From contig JADPYG010000088.1 of NCBI GenBank assembly GCA_017654735.1, forward strand, positions 4,340,001 through 4,404,000: a stretch of 64,000 nt of DNA. Reading direction: 5' to 3'. Source of the stretch: Vishniacozyma victoriae. Its lineage: Eukaryota; Basidiomycota; Tremellomycetes; Tremellales; Bulleribasidiaceae. Within the stretch, counting starts at the first letter, position 1; each line of letters opens with the position of its first letter. Positions 22,301 to 33,044 of this stretch are shown here, in pieces. The position numbers were made by a program, and so were the translations under genes. Under the pieces are notes generated by a model that was given only the letters and a program-made list of their open reading frames with translations, was not told the DNA's origin and did no database searches.

Positions 22301-22978
22301 GGTGGCTGTTGGCGAGACGGGGACTGGGTGAAATCCTTCAATACGCGTTGTTGGGTTTGCCGAAGATATGATTGGGTTCAGAAGTATAGACGGAGGACTT
22401 GCCAGGCGAGGGCGCTGCGAAGTGGACGTTGATGAGGATGCAGAGGTTTCCGCCCTGTCTGGCCTGGAATGAGGCATGGCGCCTGAAGTTGTTTGTGATC
22501 GCATTCGATTACAGACGCTTGAAGCGGTAATAGATACGTGTTGATGTGAAACTGATATTGCAGGTCGACCCAAAGGACTCCGAGGTGTTGTCGCGCCACT
22601 AGGTGTATTGTTTCCTGTCCCACTTGCACTCGTCTGACCTGATGCGGTACCAGTGGCGGATCCAACTTCTTCTGATGATCCGAAATATCCACTCCCGCTC
22701 CCACTTCCACTAGCCTCTAGCGCGAATGACGACAGTCCGATCGCACTACTATTTGTTGATCCCCTTGGACTTAGATGTAAAGGTGTTTCGGAGGGACTGG
22801 TCGTTCGACTTGCATCACGCGACACTCCTCGAACGGGCAGATCTGGGAAAGGTAGGAGTTTGGGTTTGGAGTTACGTGCAGGAGACGATGCGTAGCGAGA
22901 GTGTATAGATGTAGGTGTTTGAGGACGCGAGTATGATCGAGCGCGTTTAGAGAATGAAGAGTTGGACGAGTTGGGCAT
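19388..22978 (-). CDS. BTB/POZ domain protein, germ-cell-less-like
   Basis: A large multi-exon gene. Exon 1 (from 22978) codes for a long Ser/Thr/Pro-rich disordered N-terminus with a basic start (MPNSSNSSFSKRARSYSRPQ), then the BTB entry DHLYRSFLTGSCADVRIWVK and WAVHRMVLVQA. Exon 2 continues GFFHSMFLGGFSETGARKS and LELQFDDPNITRAAFE; exon 3 gives the rest of the fold and a long C-terminal region (ERYLSFAVGDGIGEEEW, FYGFASDKIGEACCCFLTRW, ERTYFGLSRQCRLLSDIT, ATHFYAGSW-like FYAGSWFNVYVQTIRKKDKG). The last intron uses the acceptor TTACAACCAG, joining to AYFSITCASALGTALLRFSS and ending VIVGIV. Such BTB proteins are usually Cullin-3 adaptors. Target unknown. Confidence 0.75.
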
Positions 22979-23426
22979 GACCCGTTTACTGCTGACGATG
23001 TGGAGGTTGGATTGAGGGCGGTGGCTGTGTTTTTGCTTGATTGATGAGATATGTATGAATGGATGGGTGGTATTACAAGTGGTTGATGATATATGTATAT
23101 AATAGAGAAGACATGTCTACCAACACCACATTGTATCGTGTGTATCGGGATGCATGATATGCTTGGCTGCGACAATTATGCTACCTTGACTACACTCTCT
23201 ACTTCTGACTGTAACCCCCGTAACCGGCCGTCGGGCAACAGAACACACAAAAGGTACCGGTCCCTCTTCTTCCGGTTCCTGACCCTGAGTATGTATACTG
23301 TAGAGTAACCGGGTGTAAAGTGCCACATTCTGTAAACAGTATCGGGATTATAGGAAAAAGTCTGTGCACGTTGGAGTTAGGATATTGTCTAGAACTATCC
23401 ATCTTTCTCTTGCATATATATACATA
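22979..23426. promoter_or_regulatory. divergent promoter region, BTB gene / EFB1
   Basis: About 450 bp between start codons. A TATA-like run (GCATATATATACATA) ends directly before the EFB1 ATG. A motif cluster CCGTAACCGGCCG lies at 23218-23230 and CTTCTTCCGG at 23266-23275. Strong expression is expected for EFB1. Confidence 0.4.
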
Positions 23427-24424
23427 ATGTCAGTCTCAGCAGAACAACTAGAACAGCACCTCGCTACCCGATCCTACGTCGACGGGTGAGTCTTATTTCC
23501 TACTACTTCTATCCTCATCATCCCTCCCCTCTTCCTGATGAACTTTGTTTTGGTCCGTGTTTCCGAGTCAGCGGCTTAAGACCCCGCGACTATACGTTGA
23601 AGATACCTTATTTTCCAAACCCTCTGATCTGTCGTCCTCTTCTCTTTCCCATAACACGTCTAGAGAACGAATGACTAACTTACAGCTTCCAGCCCACCTC
23701 CGCCGATGTCGAGATCTTCCAGTCTTTGAGCGGTGGTAAGTTTCTCCAACCTCGGCTCTTGATCAATACTCACTTTTAGCCCCCTCCACCCCCCACTCCG
23801 CTCGATGGTACAAGAACATCAAGTCTTACGAGTCCGAGCACTCTTCCCTCCCCAAGGGAACCTCTCCCTTCTCCGCTTCCGGCTCTTCCGCCAAGGCACC
23901 CGCTGCCGCTGAGGAGGAGGACGACGAGGACATTGATCTCTTCGGTGAGGATGATGAGGAGGACGATGCCGAGGCCGAGCGAGTCAAGAACGAGAGAATC
24001 TCTGCCTACAACGAGGCCAAGGCCGCAAAGACCGCCGAGAAGCTCGCTGCCGGTAAGAAGCTCGAGGTCGCCAAGTCTGTCGTCACTCTCCAGGTCAAGC
24101 CTTGGGATGATGAGACCGACATGGTCGCTTTGGAGAAGGAGGTCAGGTCCATCGAGAAGGACGGTCTCCTATGGGGCTCCTCCAAGCTCGTTCCCGTCGG
24201 TTACGGTTAGTCTCACTTGCTCAATCTACTTGAGCACGACTAACAAACAGGTATCAAGATGCTCCAGATCACCTTGGTCATGGAGGACAAGATCTCCCTC
24301 GATGATCTCCAGGAGGAGATTGCTGAGTTCGAGGACTACGTCCAGTCCACCGATGTTGCCGGTATGTCTCCTCTTACTCTTTTAGTACTCAAGCTGACTT
24401 CATTCAGCTATGCAAAAGCTCTAG
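23427..24424 (+). CDS. EFB1: translation elongation factor 1-beta (eEF1B alpha)
   Basis: Five exons (23427-23485, 23686-23735, 23780-24205, 24251-24361, 24408-24424) encode 220 residues. The N-terminus [20 protein letters not shown] is the usual GST-like tail; an acidic hinge follows ([19 protein letters not shown]) with the CK2-site motif DIDLFG. The C-terminal guanine-nucleotide-exchange domain is complete: [40 protein letters not shown] and [16 protein letters not shown]. It recycles GDP to GTP on eEF1A during translation. Codons are strongly C-ending and biased, unlike neighbouring genes, as expected for a highly expressed gene. The final exon has only 17 bases. The first intron is about 200 bp, long for this window. 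Confidence 0.97.
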
Positions 24425-25008
24425 AGGAGCGGTCCCGATTTATTTTGTATGGGATTAGAAGACGAATGCATTTTTGCTATAACGCTACATATTGGATCAG
24501 CACCGTCGGCAGCTCCACTGCTCATCCTTTCATCTGCCTTTGTTTCGAGTCAGTGACCAGCATCCGAACGGGCAAACTCAAGTGAAGTCTACGTGGGCGC
24601 CGCTCTCGACATATGAGACGATGGTTCCCTTATTCACACCGCTACTGGCTGAATCCTGTGCAAGACGTGGCTTAGCCTGACGATCCGTAGACGGAAGGCC
24701 ATCCTGGCTTGGAGCCAAGTTCATCAAGTCCATATCATCCCTCTTCACGCTCATCCTCCTTTAACGCGACGGTCCTTTCAGAACTGGCCCCTGTCCGGCT
24801 GTATGATCCTTTCAGTGGCGATGCTGGTGACCCGACACTCGAGGGTGCAATATAAGAGGTGAGCATCGCAGCCCCCTCTTTCTTCTTCTCACACCCAACC
24901 AAAACCTTTTCACACACACACACACAGTCTTTGAAGTCTTCTAATACCCACTCAAACCTCAAGCTCACCATCCATCCGATTTGTATTTTTGCCCGCTATC
25001 GATCAATC
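24425..25008. other. intergenic region with CA microsatellite
   Basis: 3' flank of EFB1 and leader of the next gene. A (CA)n run lies at 24911-24926 inside a pyrimidine/A-rich stretch that looks like a 5' UTR. No RNA gene seen. Confidence 0.5.
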
Positions 25009-25791
25009 ATGACCGATGACGGAGCAGCCTGCAATTGGCTGGTTAAACCATTCATCAGTATCTGTCCTGAAGCCGGAGTGCGTACGATGAACGATTTCGA
25101 TGACGAGCTCAACCTTGTGGCATACTACGGCTACTCTGTCGTTTCTGATCGCAATCTTCCTCTTATCAACGGCTTCACGGAGAAATTAGACCGGCTTCCC
25201 TTCAGCTGTATATCCGGCTGCAAGACTCGAGACGATGCGGAGAATCGAAAGGTCGAGCTACAAAAGAGCATGGGCGGGCATGAGGGTGTGAAGGAAGCGG
25301 GGAGTGCTTGGTCAGAGGTCATAGACTTGGTGCACAAGACGGATCCCGAGATCTCTGTCACGTCAGGTGTTCTGTCAGGTTGCGACTCGTATGCGGCTGA
25401 TAAGAACCCGAGCATCAAGAAATTCCTCCCCAAACCGCGCTTCCTCGATGCTCAAAGCTTGATCTCAGCTTCCCCCTCGACATCCAGCATGCAAGGTCCG
25501 GATTGTGGGACAGATCAGCAGTCAAGATCCTCCCTGAAGTCCGCCAAGCATCCCTCTCGTCGACTTCAGAACGCTCAAGACAAGCGCTTCTCATCTGCAG
25601 CCCTTGCCGACTACGCTGCTCGCCAGACCACGACAGCTTCCGAGAAGAGAAGAGCACCTGACGATACTGATGGAATATCAAATAAATTCAAGAGGCAGGC
25701 TCGATGTGCGCAAGACGGGACTACCGATGGTACTTCATTCTGCGGCCAGGTATTTTGCGATCAGAATACGGAGATGAGAGATACAGTGTGA
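25009..25791 (+). CDS. hypothetical protein, 260 residues, intronless
   Basis: I chose the ATG at 25009 (MTDDGAACNWLVKPFISICP) because the upstream open part has no ATG and looks like leader sequence. It reads GYSVVSDRNLPLINGFTEKL and KLDRLPFSCISGCKTRDDAE, followed by a Ser/Lys-rich, probably disordered, second half with a possible nuclear signal (SEKRRAPDD, SNKFKRQAR). I recognise no family. Like the genes at 13.4-17.5 kb it has no intron, unusual here, where conserved genes are intron-rich. Confidence 0.5.
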   Translation: MTDDGAACNWLVKPFISICPEAGVRTMNDFDDELNLVAYYGYSVVSDRNLPLINGFTEKLDRLPFSCISGCKTRDDAENRKVELQKSMGGHEGVKEAGSAWSEVIDLVHKTDPEISVTSGVLSGCDSYAADKNPSIKKFLPKPRFLDAQSLISASPSTSSMQGPDCGTDQQSRSSLKSAKHPSRRLQNAQDKRFSSAALADYAARQTTTASEKRRAPDDTDGISNKFKRQARCAQDGTTDGTSFCGQVFCDQNTEMRDTV

Positions 25792-26117
25792 GCACATCTC
25801 AATCGAATTTTGGAGAAGGTTGAGCCTCCACTTTTGGCATACTTGAATGTAGATAGATCGCTTTGTATGTGAGGACCAGACATCCATGTTTATATCTGTC
25901 TGGCTACAAAGTGACCGAGAATCCCTCTTCGCCGTCTATCTCCTCTGCTCAATGTCAATGTGGTTGCGGTCAACTGAGCCCTGGCATACATATACCTAGC
26001 GACGTTCTGTATACCTCCTAAAAACACATGATGGAGTCATAACACCCTTCTGACGGGACATAGAGTCCAACCATCTCAAGAATTGTTCATAGGTTCTTAT
26101 GTATGTACACATGTAGT
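25792..26117. other. convergent intergenic region
   Basis: 3' flanks of the 25009 gene (+) and the 26118 gene (-). Nothing else seen. Confidence 0.5.
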
Positions 26118-26871
26118 TTAAAAGGCACCACTTGTATTCCCAGGCTCCTGCATCAAACGCCACTTCGGATCCTCGAATGTAAGAAGAACATCTGCTTCCC
26201 GTGCAGTGATCACGCTCACATCACGAAACTTATTCCATTCCTTGGCGACGGTCCCCTTGACAATGTCACACCATATCTCTTGCATTTCGGACCCCCTCGG
26301 TACGGACGCATCACCATCCCCCTTCAGTCTCAGCATCTTTGTCAATTTGTCCTGCTCCTTTTTGGAGTAGAGATGCATACTGTAGACGACGTCATGAGAG
26401 GGATGACTTGCGTGATTGTCTAGGGTTTCACAGGTGGTCAGGACTCTCAGACCGAATTGACGTCCTTTTGGAAGTGTAATCATGGGAGCGTTTGGGTCGC
26501 CCAAATATATTGGTTGAATACAGATTGTCGATCCTTGTACTTTCGTCCTCAGGGCTTGTGTAGCAGCAGAGTCTGGGATGAGAGACATATACCCTCATCA
26601 TCCGCAGCAGATTTATTTCTCATTTGGGTATCAAAGGAGCTTGACTGATGGAGTGATACTTGCCAGGTAATCCTTTGAATCTGTGGAGCCAGGTATTACG
26701 CCTGTGTTCTCCTGCTCTGGGTGTGACCCCTAGATGGAAGCGCCAAGAAAGCGATACTTGAGGCTGGGCACGACACAAGGTATTTGTGGAGCAGATAGTC
26801 GATTTTGGTACCCTCTTATCCGATGTCGACGACCGAGTCAAGATACTTGAACGGTCTATCTCTACCATCAT
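26118..26871 (-). CDS. hypothetical protein with GC-AG intron
   Basis: Two exons (26871-26664, 26572-26118) give 220 residues in frame only when the intron uses a GC donor (CCTG/GCAAGT) with acceptor CATCCCAG. The nearest GT donor shifts the frame. Exon 1 holds MMVEIDRSSILTRSS and RFHLGVTPRAGEHRRNTWLH; exon 2 reads GSTICIQPIYLGDPNAPMIT, DVVYSMHLYSKKEQDKLTKM and VAKEWNKFRDVSVITARE. No domain recognised. Its start is 137 bp from that of a small CaaX protein on the other strand. Confidence 0.6.
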
Positions 26872-27008
26872 TCTCTTATCCTTTGAATCGATCGACACGT
26901 CTTATTCATCAGCCGAGATCCTTTGTTTCCCGCTGATCTTTCTGCTGTCCAGTAGAACAGGACCCCTAGTGACTCTTGTACTCTCATTATCGATCAACAT
27001 ACGTCGCA
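26872..27008. promoter_or_regulatory. short divergent promoter
   Basis: Only 137 bp separate the start codons of the 26118 gene (-) and the 27009 gene (+), so they probably share control elements. It includes GTACTCTCATTATCG just upstream of the plus-strand start. No specific site is assigned. Confidence 0.35.
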
Positions 27009-27616
27009 ATGAACAAACCAAGTGCCTCACATATGCACGATGGCCAGAACGGTCCTCTGAATCCATTCGTCGTCACACCTCCACCTCATAATGTAGGTCC
27101 CACCTCTCTGGCAAGCGGTACACGCTGACAGTCTAGGCCAAGGACGACGAAATTCCTGGTTATGTGAGTACTTCTGCTTCACCATAGATCGTTAAAGGAT
27201 ATGGCTGATACTCAAGGTCAAGCGGTTTGGAGCATACGTAAGTACACCGTCTCGTCACGAGTGGTGTTGAACTGACCAGCTTAGCATACCCTGACGGAAG
27301 GGGTCTTGTGAGTACCATCATCAATCTCCGTCGGCTCTAGACTGACGATTATAGCTTGCCCGCGGGAACGCTACTGCCCAAGGGAGCCAACTTTGCCATG
27401 CAATCCACCATAGATTTCGGGATGCATCTACCCGTGAGTCGCCCCACACCATCATGGCTGATGAACAGAACGGTACCAAAGTACCAGGGGGATTTCTCCT
27501 ACCGGTATGTCGATTACCCCAAGATATGAGCTGATGTATAGGTGTCGGTGGTAAAGAAGAAGCCGGAAGAGAAACCGGCTTCGCCTGGTGAGAATCCGCT
27601 GTGCGTGGTGCAGTGA
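27009..27616 (+). CDS. small CaaX-tailed protein, LPxG-rich (family copy 1)
   Basis: Seven small exons (27009-27092, 27137-27163, 27217-27237, 27285-27307, 27355-27433, 27469-27504, 27542-27616) join into a 114-residue frame. Exon 3 has 21 bases and exon 4 has 23. The protein is MNKPSASHMHDGQNGPLNPF at the start, AYHTLTEGVFLPAGTLLPKG in the middle, then MHLPNGTKVPGGFLLPVSVV and a Lys/Pro hinge. The last residues are NPLCVVQ, a CaaX box whose terminal Gln predicts farnesylation. There is no signal peptide, so it should sit on the cytosolic face of a membrane. A paralogue lies at 43485-43959 with the same core and a CSIQ end; one intron position (codon GTT, phase 2 after TEGVF) is shared. Too long for a mating pheromone precursor. 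No described family recognised. Confidence 0.75.
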
Positions 27617-27689
27617 TGTGTCGAAGATATCAGAAAGTGTGCATACCATATATCAACCCCAGAACGAAACATATAACCAATCCGAACAC

Positions 27690-28307
27690 TTAAACCATAA
27701 CAGCTCCGATGGCTTCAATCGTAAAGAGTGTACCGATGGCGACAGCGGTGCCGAGGGCGTAACTGATAGCGATCGAGTGTCCGCCGTTGGTTTCGAGGTA
27801 GAGAGAAGAGCTACTATATCAGCATGCTCTTTTGAAGCTTGATGGTGAGACTCACTTGAAATACGCTCCGTCCGTTGTATCAAGATAAGAAATCGGTAAT
27901 TCCAGCGTCACATCCACTCCTGCCCGTCCACAGATTGAGCTCGTGTACTCGATCGCATAAGCGACGTCAGGTGGTGATTCACATGTAGTGGTGAGACATC
28001 GGGCCATGAGTCTGCGCCAGTCCTGCTTGTCAGTCTGTTTCTCTCGCAGGAGTAAGGGCGACTCGCCTCTAATCGACAGTTGGCACCGTAGGCGTATGCT
28101 GAATTGGAAGGTTGACCGGGAAGATTGACAGTGTTGATGACCTGAGCATGGCATGTTAGGAAGCATTCTGGTCGTTATCATTTCATCTTAAAAGTGGCAG
28201 AGGGACTAACGGGAAGCATCTTCCTGAGTCTTCAGTTTGAATTGATCAGATGCGGAGGCGATAGCGAAAGGTGCCAGGAATAGAGCGATAAAAGCTGAGA
28301 AGAGCAT
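27690..28307 (-). CDS. CFEM-like, GPI-type secreted protein
   Basis: Four exons (28307-28211, 28167-28067, 28022-27856, 27813-27690) give 162 residues in frame. Signal peptide: MLFSAFIALFLAPFAIASAS. Cysteine pattern CFLTC, then GANCRLEDWRRLMARCLTTT followed by C, and SSICG, including the CxxxC start and an Asp after the third Cys, as in CFEM domains. Six rather than eight Cys are visible. The C-terminus is hydrophobic (SIAISYALGTAVAIGTLFTI), fitting a GPI-anchor signal or a membrane helix. Intron 2 has a GC donor (TTAGAG/GCGAGT) and a perfect CTGAC branch. CFEM proteins often bind haem or serve in the cell wall; function here is inferred. Confidence 0.65.
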
Positions 28308-28693
28308 GTTGAGTAATGAAGGATAGTAAGTACGATACCAAGACCAGATACTACATGTTCATGTACTGCCCTTTCCATCATTCAACCAGACAACAAAAAG
28401 ACCATAGGAACGATGAGAACAATAAACCTCAAACGTCTATTGTTCAATTAAGGTTATTACTACTTTAAGTAAATTAGATCTGGTTGAACCCCTTGAAACC
28501 CACGTTGCGTGATCACTCTGTTTACTCCCTCCCATTAAATAACCCCGCCTCCACTCTACTTGGCTACTCACTTTTGCTCAACCTTGGATTGTCAGATAAG
28601 CTAGTCTTTTCAGATCAACTTCTTGACGGCATCAACACCTCACTTCCATTTACCTCTCCATCCTCCTCATCTAAGGTCGACTACTCAGGCAAT
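28308..28693. promoter_or_regulatory. divergent promoter region, CFEM gene / AMD1
   Basis: Region between the start codons. The open frame of AMD1 exon 1 extends back to 28484 but without an ATG. AT-rich patch AAGGTTATTACTACTTTAAG at 28449-28468. Confidence 0.4.
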
Positions 28694-31600
28694 ATGTGCG
28701 GAAATCATGACTACCCTAGAGCTCCCATCGATATTGACCCTCGACCACCGTCCCCGACTGTCGGACCTCTCACCCCTTCAGTCGACGAAGAGGTACGATC
28801 ATCCCCCTCGTTCGATTATCACCAAGAACGTCGACTACAGCTCAAAGACGAAATCTGGCTTTCTCACCACCTACCTCGACTACCTCCTAAAACCGATGAT
28901 GACGGAAATCCTGCCATCCCAAAGGCAGGTTTAGCAACTTCGCCCGGACGTTCTCGCCAAACCCCGAATGATATCATGATTGGTGTTTCTCAAGCTTTGG
29001 ACCCGAGTCCATCGGCTTTCCACCCGGGAAATACGGAAATGGAGTTCGGTAATGTACAAAGGGGCGGGAGAAGCATGTCAATGAATGAGGATGATGAGGA
29101 TGGACAACAAGAGGATCACCGACATGGAGGCTTAAAAGACATGTTGTCTCCCAACATGAGTCCTAAAGATACAATGATCCATCGAACTGAACTTGATGAC
29201 CAGGAAAGGCTGGATTTGGAGGAAGAGGCAAGAGAGCGTGAGATCAGTGGACAAGGATTCAGTGGAGCACAGACCTCGGGACAGCCGGCCGCAGTTCAAC
29301 CCGGTGAGTACCCTTTCTTCGTCGCTCCCCTTCCGTTTTCCTTTCATCATCATTTATCCGGATACTTGGTGGAATTGGGGCGTGCGAACGTGCGAAGTAA
29401 TTGGAGCGAGTGGTCTTCCAGTCATTCACTTCGGCCAGAACGGCTTGCAATCCTTTGTGTTTCATAGCTTTCCCATCTCCTTGTTTCTCGGAGCGTATCA
29501 CACGTTTATCTAGGGCGTCCCTAGATCACAGACATACAATCATCTTCTACCTTTTCTCATACCAATCTTCACACATATCATGAACGACCCAAATCACTCC
29601 ATCTCAGGGATCTTGACCCCCTCAACCCCCCGCTCTACCAGGACCGGATCCTCTTCCTCAAACCATTCTGTATCCACCAGTCCTACCACACCTACTTCTG
29701 ATTCCGACCCGCTTGGGGATCAATTGCTGATCCAGCTCCAATTATTGGCCTTTTCAGAACACGGTATTGGCAGTGAACTTGAAGAACTCTAGTGAGCTAT
29801 CCTTACCATCGTTCGAATGATCACTGATATCAGCTCCTCCTTCGCTCGATGTCTCGACTTAAGAGACAAGTACCTCGCCCTCTCCCACCAACGCCTAGGC
29901 GACAATCCCCGTGATCATGACGGTACATTCTCAGGTTTCTACCCACGCACTGCGGCCGATACAATGGGTCTCAAGCCCGATGCCGACCCAGAAACATGCG
30001 AGCAACCACCTGCCTCAGCATCCGAGGGTAAACAACTTCCAGCATGGAACATCTACCCAGCCCCACCACCTCCTCATTGGCATTGGAAGTCCGCCCCAGA
30101 CGGACCTCAAGTTGAGTTTCAAAAATCGTCATCTCGAGGCGGAAGTGGGTCGGGTGCTCAGACACCCGTCGGAGCAAGTCGATCGGATATGTATCGATTC
30201 AAATTCGAAGATTGCGAGATTCCACCCGCCGCCCAAGGAGCTGAATTCGCATTGAACGATGAAGGTGTTTTCGAAGTGTTTGTGGATCACGATCAACTCG
30301 AGATTCCCGACAATGAGCTGCCTGCGTCGCCCGGTCCCGCTTCAGCAAAAGGCAAACAGAAGATCCAACATGTCCCAAGCTTGAAAGAGTATTTTACGGA
30401 TCTTGATTACTTGCTTGGCGTATGTTCCGATGGACCTGCTAAGAGTTTTGCTTTTAGGCGTTTGAAGTACTTGGCCAGCAAGTGGAGTCTCTACTGCTTA
30501 CTGAATGAGTATCAGGAGCTTGCAGATATGAAGGTGAGCTGTGCGACTCGATCTCTGTGACATAGCTGACAATTAGGCTGTTCCTCATCGGTAAGCTAGA
30601 TATGCCCTGTAGTGCTCATAGCTGATTTCTCAGTGATTTCTACAATGTTCGAAAGGTCGATACCCATATCCACCACTCGGCTAGTATGAACCAAAAGCAC
30701 TTGCTCCGATTCATCAAGTACAAGCTGAAGAAGAACCCAAATGTATGCTCTCATCACCTTTTGTTCTGATGTGGGGCTGATGGACAGGAAATCGTCATTC
30801 ACCGAGATGGCAAAGACTTGACATTGCAGCAAGTCTTTGAATCCCTCAACCTCACTGCATATGATCTATCAATCGATACTCTCGATATGCATGCTCATCA
30901 AGTCAGCTATCTTGCCCCTCGAGTAGAGCATCAGCTAACATGATAGGAGTTCCACCGATTCGATAGGTTCAATGACCGATATAATCCCACTGGATCTTCG
31001 CGGTTGCGAGAGATCTTCTTGAAGACTGATAATTTGCTCAAAGGGAAATACCTTGCCGAGTTGACTCAAGGTAAGCTTGCCTATCCCAGTGTATGAACAT
31101 CAGCTGATAATGCCAGAACTTATCACGGATCTTGAGCAGAGCAAATATCAACAATCGGAGTGGAGGCTATCGATTTACGGCAGGTAAGCTGATACTCTTC
31201 TACCGTTCTGGATCCAAGCTGATGGACAGAAATCTCGGTGAATGGGATAAATTGGCTAAATGGGTCATCAACCATAAACTCATTTCGCACAATGTTCGAT
31301 GGCTTATCCAGGTGCCTCGTTTGTACGAGGTCTTTAAAGCAGGTGGACTGGTCAACAACTTCGAAGATGTGGTCAGGAGTAAGCTCAACATTACTCGTGA
31401 GGCCTAAGCTGACGTGTTAGATGTCTTCCAGCCATTGTTCGAAGTCACCAAAGACCCTTCATCCCATCCCGAACTTCACGTCTTCTTGCAGAGGGTTGTT
31501 GGATTCGATAGTGTTGATGATGAGAGTAAACCTGAGAGGAGGTTGTATAGGAAGTTCCCTACCGCTAGGATGTGGGATACCAAGCAGTCTCCTCCTTACA

Positions 31601-32729
31601 GCTACTGGTGACTATTCTTTTTGCTTGAAGAAGCCAGGCTAATGTGCAGGATCTACTACATGTACGCCAATATGGCTAGTCTGAACGGCTTCAGGCGGTC
31701 TCGTGGATTCAGTCAGTCCCCTGAGCTACAAAGAGAACAAAGCTGACAGGTAGACACCTTCGTCCTTCGCCCACATTGTGGTGAAGCAGGTGATCCTGAC
31801 CACCTATCATCTGCTTTCCTCACTTCCCACTCGATTGCTCATGGTATCTTGCTTCGAAAAGTACCTGCTCTACAATACTTGTTTTACCTCAAACAAGTCG
31901 GGCTTGCCATGTCGCCTCTGTCGAACAATGCGCTGTTCCTCACATACGAGAGGAATCCATTCAAGGATTTCTTCAGGACCGGATTGAATGTCTCTTTGTC
32001 GACCGGTAAGCTTACTGGTGTCATCTATTGCAGAACGAAGCTAATTTTATAGATGATCCTCTCCAATTCCATTTCACCGCCTCGCATCTACTGGAAGAAT
32101 ACTCGTGTGCTGCCCAGATCTATAAACTTACGCCTGCCGACATGTGTGAATTGGCGAGGAACTCGGTATTGCAAAGTGGATGGGAGATGCAGGTAAAGAA
32201 ACATTGGTTGGGTCATAGTTGGTATCTACCTGGTTCGGCGGGTAATGATATTCACAAGACCAACGTTCCTACCATCAGGCTCGCTTATCGACATGCCACC
32301 CTCCTTGAGGAGCTGTAAGTCTGAACTCCTTTCCTGTTGGGCTTCGATCTGACCTTCAGCTCGCTTATCCAACATGGTACCAAGCCCGTATCCTCCACTC
32401 GGCCCCAGACACATATGAAGACCCCCATCCCCGGTCCTTCTCGTTCACCCTCAGCCCCAGCCAGACCCCTAGGTCAAGCAGGACAACGACCAGGAATGCC
32501 AACTCATTCCTCAGATGTGGCAGCAGCGGCCATGGCTATGGGGAATGTCACAGCCGGCGTGGGTAGGATTAATGTAGGTGCAGATGCAGTGAATAGGGTA
32601 GGAGCGGGGATGCAGCCTGAATTCTTGGTTGGTGGGTTAGGCGAGATGGATGAGAGGCAGAGAAAGAGGAGTGGGAGCCATGGAGCTAGCGGAGGGAAAT
32701 TGGAGATGAGTCATGACATCAGGCGATAA
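28694..32729 (+). CDS. AMD1: AMP deaminase
   Basis: A long multi-exon gene; the first in-frame ATG is at 28694 ([20 protein letters not shown]). The N-terminal third is disordered and rich in charged residues, as in fungal AMP deaminases. The catalytic part is well conserved: [20 protein letters not shown] (metal-binding HxH), [80 protein letters not shown] and the [13 protein letters not shown] block with the catalytic Asp pair. It converts AMP to IMP and ammonia in purine salvage and energy balance. The 29308-29608 stretch contains a long first intron, so the first two exon borders are the least certain. The C-terminal 110 residues are low-complexity. Confidence 0.93.
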
Positions 32730-33044
32730 ATCATGCGTATGCGTCTTCATCTCCGCTATGTCTATGCATTATTTCATTGATCGGAATCTATAACATGTAG
32801 ACAAAAAGAAATCAGTCACGAATCTCAGTCACGTGGTGTTGCGTCACTCTTCGTTGATCACTTCTCAACTCTCCCTCTGTTCAACTTACTTCAAGCCCTA
32901 CGCGGCTCTGCATGTGATATAGACCACTCTAAACCCGCTATATCATCACATACAGACCGGTCTATCGTTACAGACTAGCACTGTGCTGGATACGTCTCAA
33001 CAAGCTTTCTAGGTAATCCAACTCTACTCGGATCATTTCACGAC
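32730..33044. promoter_or_regulatory. intergenic region with CACGTG
   Basis: Upstream of the CVIM-tailed gene. CACGTG palindrome at 32830-32835, about 210 bp before the ATG. Pyrimidine-rich segment at 32850-32890. Confidence 0.35.

Noticed and set aside
27009..27616. Mating pheromone precursor
   Set aside because: Has a CaaX end, but 114 residues with a conserved LP-rich core is too long and unlike the roughly 40-residue tremellomycete precursors.
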